From: Pollutimonas sp963706785
GTDB taxonomy: Bacteria; Pseudomonadota; Gammaproteobacteria; Burkholderiales; Burkholderiaceae_B
Direction: 5' to 3'
Assembly: GCA_963706785.1 (NCBI GenBank)
Contig: CAVPNJ010000002.1
Location: 248,001 to 312,000, forward strand
DNA: 64,000 nucleotides
Every line of letters begins with the position of its first letter. Positions within the stretch are counted from its first letter, which is position 1. Made by a program: the position numbers and the translations under genes. The notes below the pieces were generated by a model that was not told the origin of the DNA, ran no database searches, and worked only from the letters and a program-made list of their open reading frames with translations. Shown here piece by piece: positions 61,136-64,000 of this stretch.

Positions 61136-61987
61136 ATGAAAGACGATGTCCAGGGTATGGCGCAGCACAAGCGCCCTTATGCCAATTACAAGGCCAGCAA
61201 TTTCCTTTGGGAGGTCTCCGGCGACAGCAAGGTGGCAACTATTATCCTGAACCGTCCCGAGCGCAAGAATCCTTTGACTTTTGATTCGTACGCCGAGCTG
61301 CGAGACCTGTTCCGCGGGCTGGTGTATGCCACCGACATTAAAAGCGTCGTGCTAACAGGCTCAGGCGCAAATTTTTGCTCGGGCGGTGACGTTCATGAAA
61401 TCATCGGGCCGCTTACACGAATGACGATGCCAGAGTTGCTGGATTTCACTCGCATGACGGGTGATCTGGTCAAGGCCATGCGGGCCTGTCCGCAACCGAT
61501 AGTGGCGGCGATCGATGGTATTTGTGCAGGCGCGGGCGCCATGATGGCTTTGGCCTCTGATATGCGCTTGGGCACCGAGCAGGCCCGTACCGCATTTCTG
61601 TTCACCCGCGTCGGCCTTGCCGGCGCCGACATGGGGGCCTGCACATTATTGCCGCGCACGATAGGGCAGGGCCGGGCGTCCGAACTTCTATATACCGGAC
61701 GTGCCATGACCGCCCAAGAGGGCCTCGCCTGGGGGTTCTTCAATAAGCTGCACGCTTCTGAACTGGTATTGCAGGCGGCGCAAACACTGGCGCGGCAATT
61801 GGCCGATGGTCCAACCTTCGCACACGGTGTTACCAAGAAGTTGCTGCATCAGGAATGGAATATGGGCGTCGACGAAGCGATTGAAGCCGAAGCGCAGGCT
61901 CAAGCAATATGCATGCAGACGCAGGATTTTCGCAGGGCCTACGAGGCCTTTGTCGCGCGGCAGAAGCCGGTTTTCGAGGGCGACTGA
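61136..61987 (+). CDS. enoyl-CoA hydratase/isomerase family protein
   Basis: The 283-residue crotonase-fold protein has the oxyanion-hole segment GSGANFCSGGDVHEI and AAIDGICAGAGAMMALASDM. It should hydrate or hydrolytically open the ring-reduced CoA ester in this pathway. AGGAGG precedes the ATG; 23 bases separate it from the SDR. Confidence 0.92.
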   Translation: MKDDVQGMAQHKRPYANYKASNFLWEVSGDSKVATIILNRPERKNPLTFDSYAELRDLFRGLVYATDIKSVVLTGSGANFCSGGDVHEIIGPLTRMTMPELLDFTRMTGDLVKAMRACPQPIVAAIDGICAGAGAMMALASDMRLGTEQARTAFLFTRVGLAGADMGACTLLPRTIGQGRASELLYTGRAMTAQEGLAWGFFNKLHASELVLQAAQTLARQLADGPTFAHGVTKKLLHQEWNMGVDEAIEAEAQAQAICMQTQDFRRAYEAFVARQKPVFEGD

Positions 61988-62069
61988 ATGAACGCTTCGG
62001 ACTGGCTTGAGTGGCCCTTCTTTGATGATCGCCATCGCGATTTGGCAGCGCAATGCGCAAGGAGACAGA

Positions 62070-63732
62070 ATGGAACGATCTGCCCATACCGACACGTTCG
62101 CGCGTGATCATCTTCCTCCGCCAGACCAATGGCCTGATCTGCTGCTTGATGGCAACCCTGATGTGGCGTATCCGCCGCGGTTGAATTGCGCGGCGATCTT
62201 GCTCGATACACAAGTGCACGGGGGGCTGGGAGCACGTCCGGCCTTGCATTGGCGCGATGGCACCAGCAAGCGCAGCATGACCTATCTTGCCTTGATGGAA
62301 CAGGCCAATCGCATTGCCCATGTGCTGGTCGAAGATATGAATTTGCAGCCCGGAAACAGAATCTTATTGCGTGGGCCTAACAATATGATGATGGCGGCCT
62401 CGTGGCTGGCGGCAGTAAAGGCGGGTCTGGTGACGGTGCCAACCATGCCCTTAATGCGGGCAAGCGAACTGAAGCAGATTATCGACAAGGCCGAAATCGG
62501 AGCGGTTTTATGCGACAAACAATTAGCTGCCGAAATTCAGTACTGCACAGATGCCCAGCATCCCAGCTATTGTCCGCAACTGAATCAAGTACGCTTTTTT
62601 CATGACCAGGGACCGGAAGGCCTAGATGCCCTAGCAGCCACTAAGCCTTCAGATTTTATAGCGTGCGATACCGCGGCAGACGATGTCTGCCTAATCGCCT
62701 TCACAAGTGGCACCACCGGCAAGCCCAAGGGCTGCATGCATTTTCATCGTGATGTGCTCGCCATGTGCGACACGTTTTCCCGACACATATTGCAAATGAA
62801 ATCCGACGACATTGTGTGTGGGACGCCGCCCCTGGCATTCACTTTTGGGTTGGGCGGCTTATTGTGTTTTCCTTTGCGCGCTGGGGCATCGACGGTGCTA
62901 GCCGAAAAACTCACGCCCGATGGCCTTCTGGAAACGATGCAAGACTTTGGTGTGACCATGAGCTTTACGGCGCCCACGTATTACCGCCAGATGTCCGGGC
63001 TGGTGGGTAAATATCAGCTCGACATCGTTGAAGAATTCAGTCTCGGCCGGCGAGGCGTTGCCGGACGCTACCCGGCAACTATGGAAGAACGCCACTGGCA
63101 TCGAAATGATAGATGGCATAGGCGGTACTGAAATGATCCATGTGTATGTGTCCAGTGCCGGCAACGAGGTTCGGCGCGGCGCGATCGGCAAGGTCGTTCC
63201 GGGGTATGTGGCGCAGGTGGTCGACGAAAATCTACAAGCTGTCGAGGCCGGCATTGTGGGCCGGCTCGCCGTCAAGGGTCCAACCGGCTGCCGCTATCTC
63301 GATGATGAGCGCCAGCTAGCATTTGTCCAGCGCGGATGGAATCTGCCCGGTGATACATTTTCGATGGATGTTGATGGGTATTTGTATTATCAGGCGCGTA
63401 ACGACGACATGATCATATCGGCTGGCTACAACATCGCTGGCCCGGAAGTCGAAGGTGCTCTGCTATTGCATGAAGCTGTAGCCGAATGCGGAGTGGTAGG
63501 TCAACCAGATGCCATGCGCGGCAGCATCGTCAAGGCCTTCGTCGTGATCAAGTCCGGATATGAAACCGACGCCGCTATGGTTACGTCTTTGCAAGAGCAT
63601 GTCAAAGCCGCCATCGCTCCTTATAAGTATCCGCGCAGCATTGAGTTTGTCGAAAGCTTGCCTCGCACTGAAACAGGCAAGCTCCAACGCTTCGTATTGC
63701 GCCGAAGGGCCGAACAGGGGAAGTGGGAATGA
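62070..63732 (+). pseudogene. 2-aminobenzoate-CoA ligase, one inserted base as read
   Basis: ATG at 62070 has AAGGAGA upstream. The product is an AMP-forming acyl-CoA synthetase of the benzoate-CoA ligase type: AFTSGTTGKPKGCMHFH (AMP loop) and the late YNIAGPEVEGALLLH and ETGKLQRFVLR segments. The frame breaks near 63021: removing one A gives LDSLKNSVSAGEALPDATRQ and a continuous 1662-base gene (553 residues). It activates 2-aminobenzoate with CoA and ATP, the entry step of the pathway. The stop overlaps the RidA start (ATGA at 63729-63732). Confidence 0.9.
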
Positions 63733-64000
63733 ATATATTGCAGCCGCCAACTTGGCTCGCGCCGCGGGGTTATGCCAATGGCACCATGACTGAAATGACG
63801 GTAGGCAGTCGCCTGTTGTTTGTCGGAGGCCAGGTGGGATGGAATGAAAGGCAGGAGTTTGAGACGGATGACTTCGCCGAGCAAGTAGGCCAGACTCTAA
63901 AGAATATTGTGGCGATTCTGAAAGAGGGCGGTGCTGGTCCCCAACACATTACTCGCATGACATGGTACGTGTGCGACAAGCGCGAATATGTCACAGCCTT
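63729..64000 (+). CDS. RidA-family protein (3' truncated by window edge)
   Basis: ATG at 63729 overlaps the ligase TGA. The 90 visible codons start MNILQPPTWLAPRGYANGTM and contain LLFVGGQVGWNERQEF and HITRMTWYVCDKREY, the RidA/YjgF pattern. RidA proteins hydrolyse enamine/imine intermediates. In this operon a fitting job is releasing ammonia from an amino-enoyl ring product, which is inference. The gene runs off the window. Confidence 0.88.
   Translation, partial: MNILQPPTWLAPRGYANGTMTEMTVGSRLLFVGGQVGWNERQEFETDDFAEQVGQTLKNIVAILKEGGAGPQHITRMTWYVCDKREYVTA

Overview
The window reads as a chromosomal segment of a betaproteobacterium, most likely family Alcaligenaceae (Bordetella/Achromobacter/Pusillimonas relatives). 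The evidence is gene order and content: rplU-rpmA-obgE-proB, gatCAB divergent from mreBCD-mrdA-rodA, ftsE-ftsX-mutY, metX-metW-ampG, two Bug-type periplasmic binding proteins, and many amino-acid and aromatic-acid catabolic genes. No phage, insertion sequence, CRISPR array or rRNA was seen. There is one tRNA (Arg, anticodon CCG).

Layout. 0-2.2 kb: tail of a 3-hydroxyacyl-CoA dehydrogenase, a membrane-anchored di-haem cytochrome c, tRNA-Arg and a 415-base gene-poor stretch. 2.2-5 kb: Bug binding protein and TauD-type dioxygenase, divergent from a GntR regulator with repeated GTCGAC operators. 5-13.6 kb: a large minus-strand block with a TetR regulator, a polar amino-acid ABC transporter, a DSD1-type PLP enzyme, a D-amino-acid aminotransferase, a GntR regulator and an FAD-linked D-2-hydroxyacid dehydrogenase; together these suggest uptake and catabolism of a D-amino acid. 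13.8-29.9 kb: gshA, a small lipoprotein, a stand-alone LuxR-type HTH protein, metX-metW read as one frame, ampG, a YjfB-like protein, cupin, MDR oxidoreductase, acyltransferase, a gltS gene abutting a TAXI-type binding lipoprotein, xthA, extradiol dioxygenase, DoxX, LysR and pyrE. 29.9-43 kb: gatCAB, mreBCD, mrdA, rodA, mutY, ftsXE. 42-47.4 kb: a general L-amino-acid ABC transporter (aapJQMP) and a second Bug protein. 47.5-56.6 kb: OmpA-like lipoprotein, XRE regulator, orphan receiver/winged-helix regulator, dadA with its Lrp regulator, proB-obgE-rpmA-rplU, argJ and MarR. 56.7-64 kb: an aerobic CoA-dependent 2-aminobenzoate (anthranilate) degradation operon that runs off the end in a RidA gene.

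A dominant property of the sequence is single-base indels that break genes expected to be indispensable (mrdA, rodA, ftsX, obgE) and others (mutY, aapJ, a GntR gene, the 2-aminobenzoate-CoA ligase). I could locate most breaks. Restoring one base at each gives family-typical lengths, and in several cases recreates ATGA-type gene junctions. They look like sequencing errors, concentrated at 36.6-43.2 kb, rather than gene decay. The same caution applies to the apparent MetX-MetW fusion, which sits on a run of six G.

The most biologically interesting items are the GltS-TAXI pair (a candidate binding-protein-dependent secondary transporter), the D-amino-acid island, the 2-aminobenzoate operon with an unexplained M14-type hydrolase, and a 38-codon small ORF with a strong ribosome-binding site in the metX leader.
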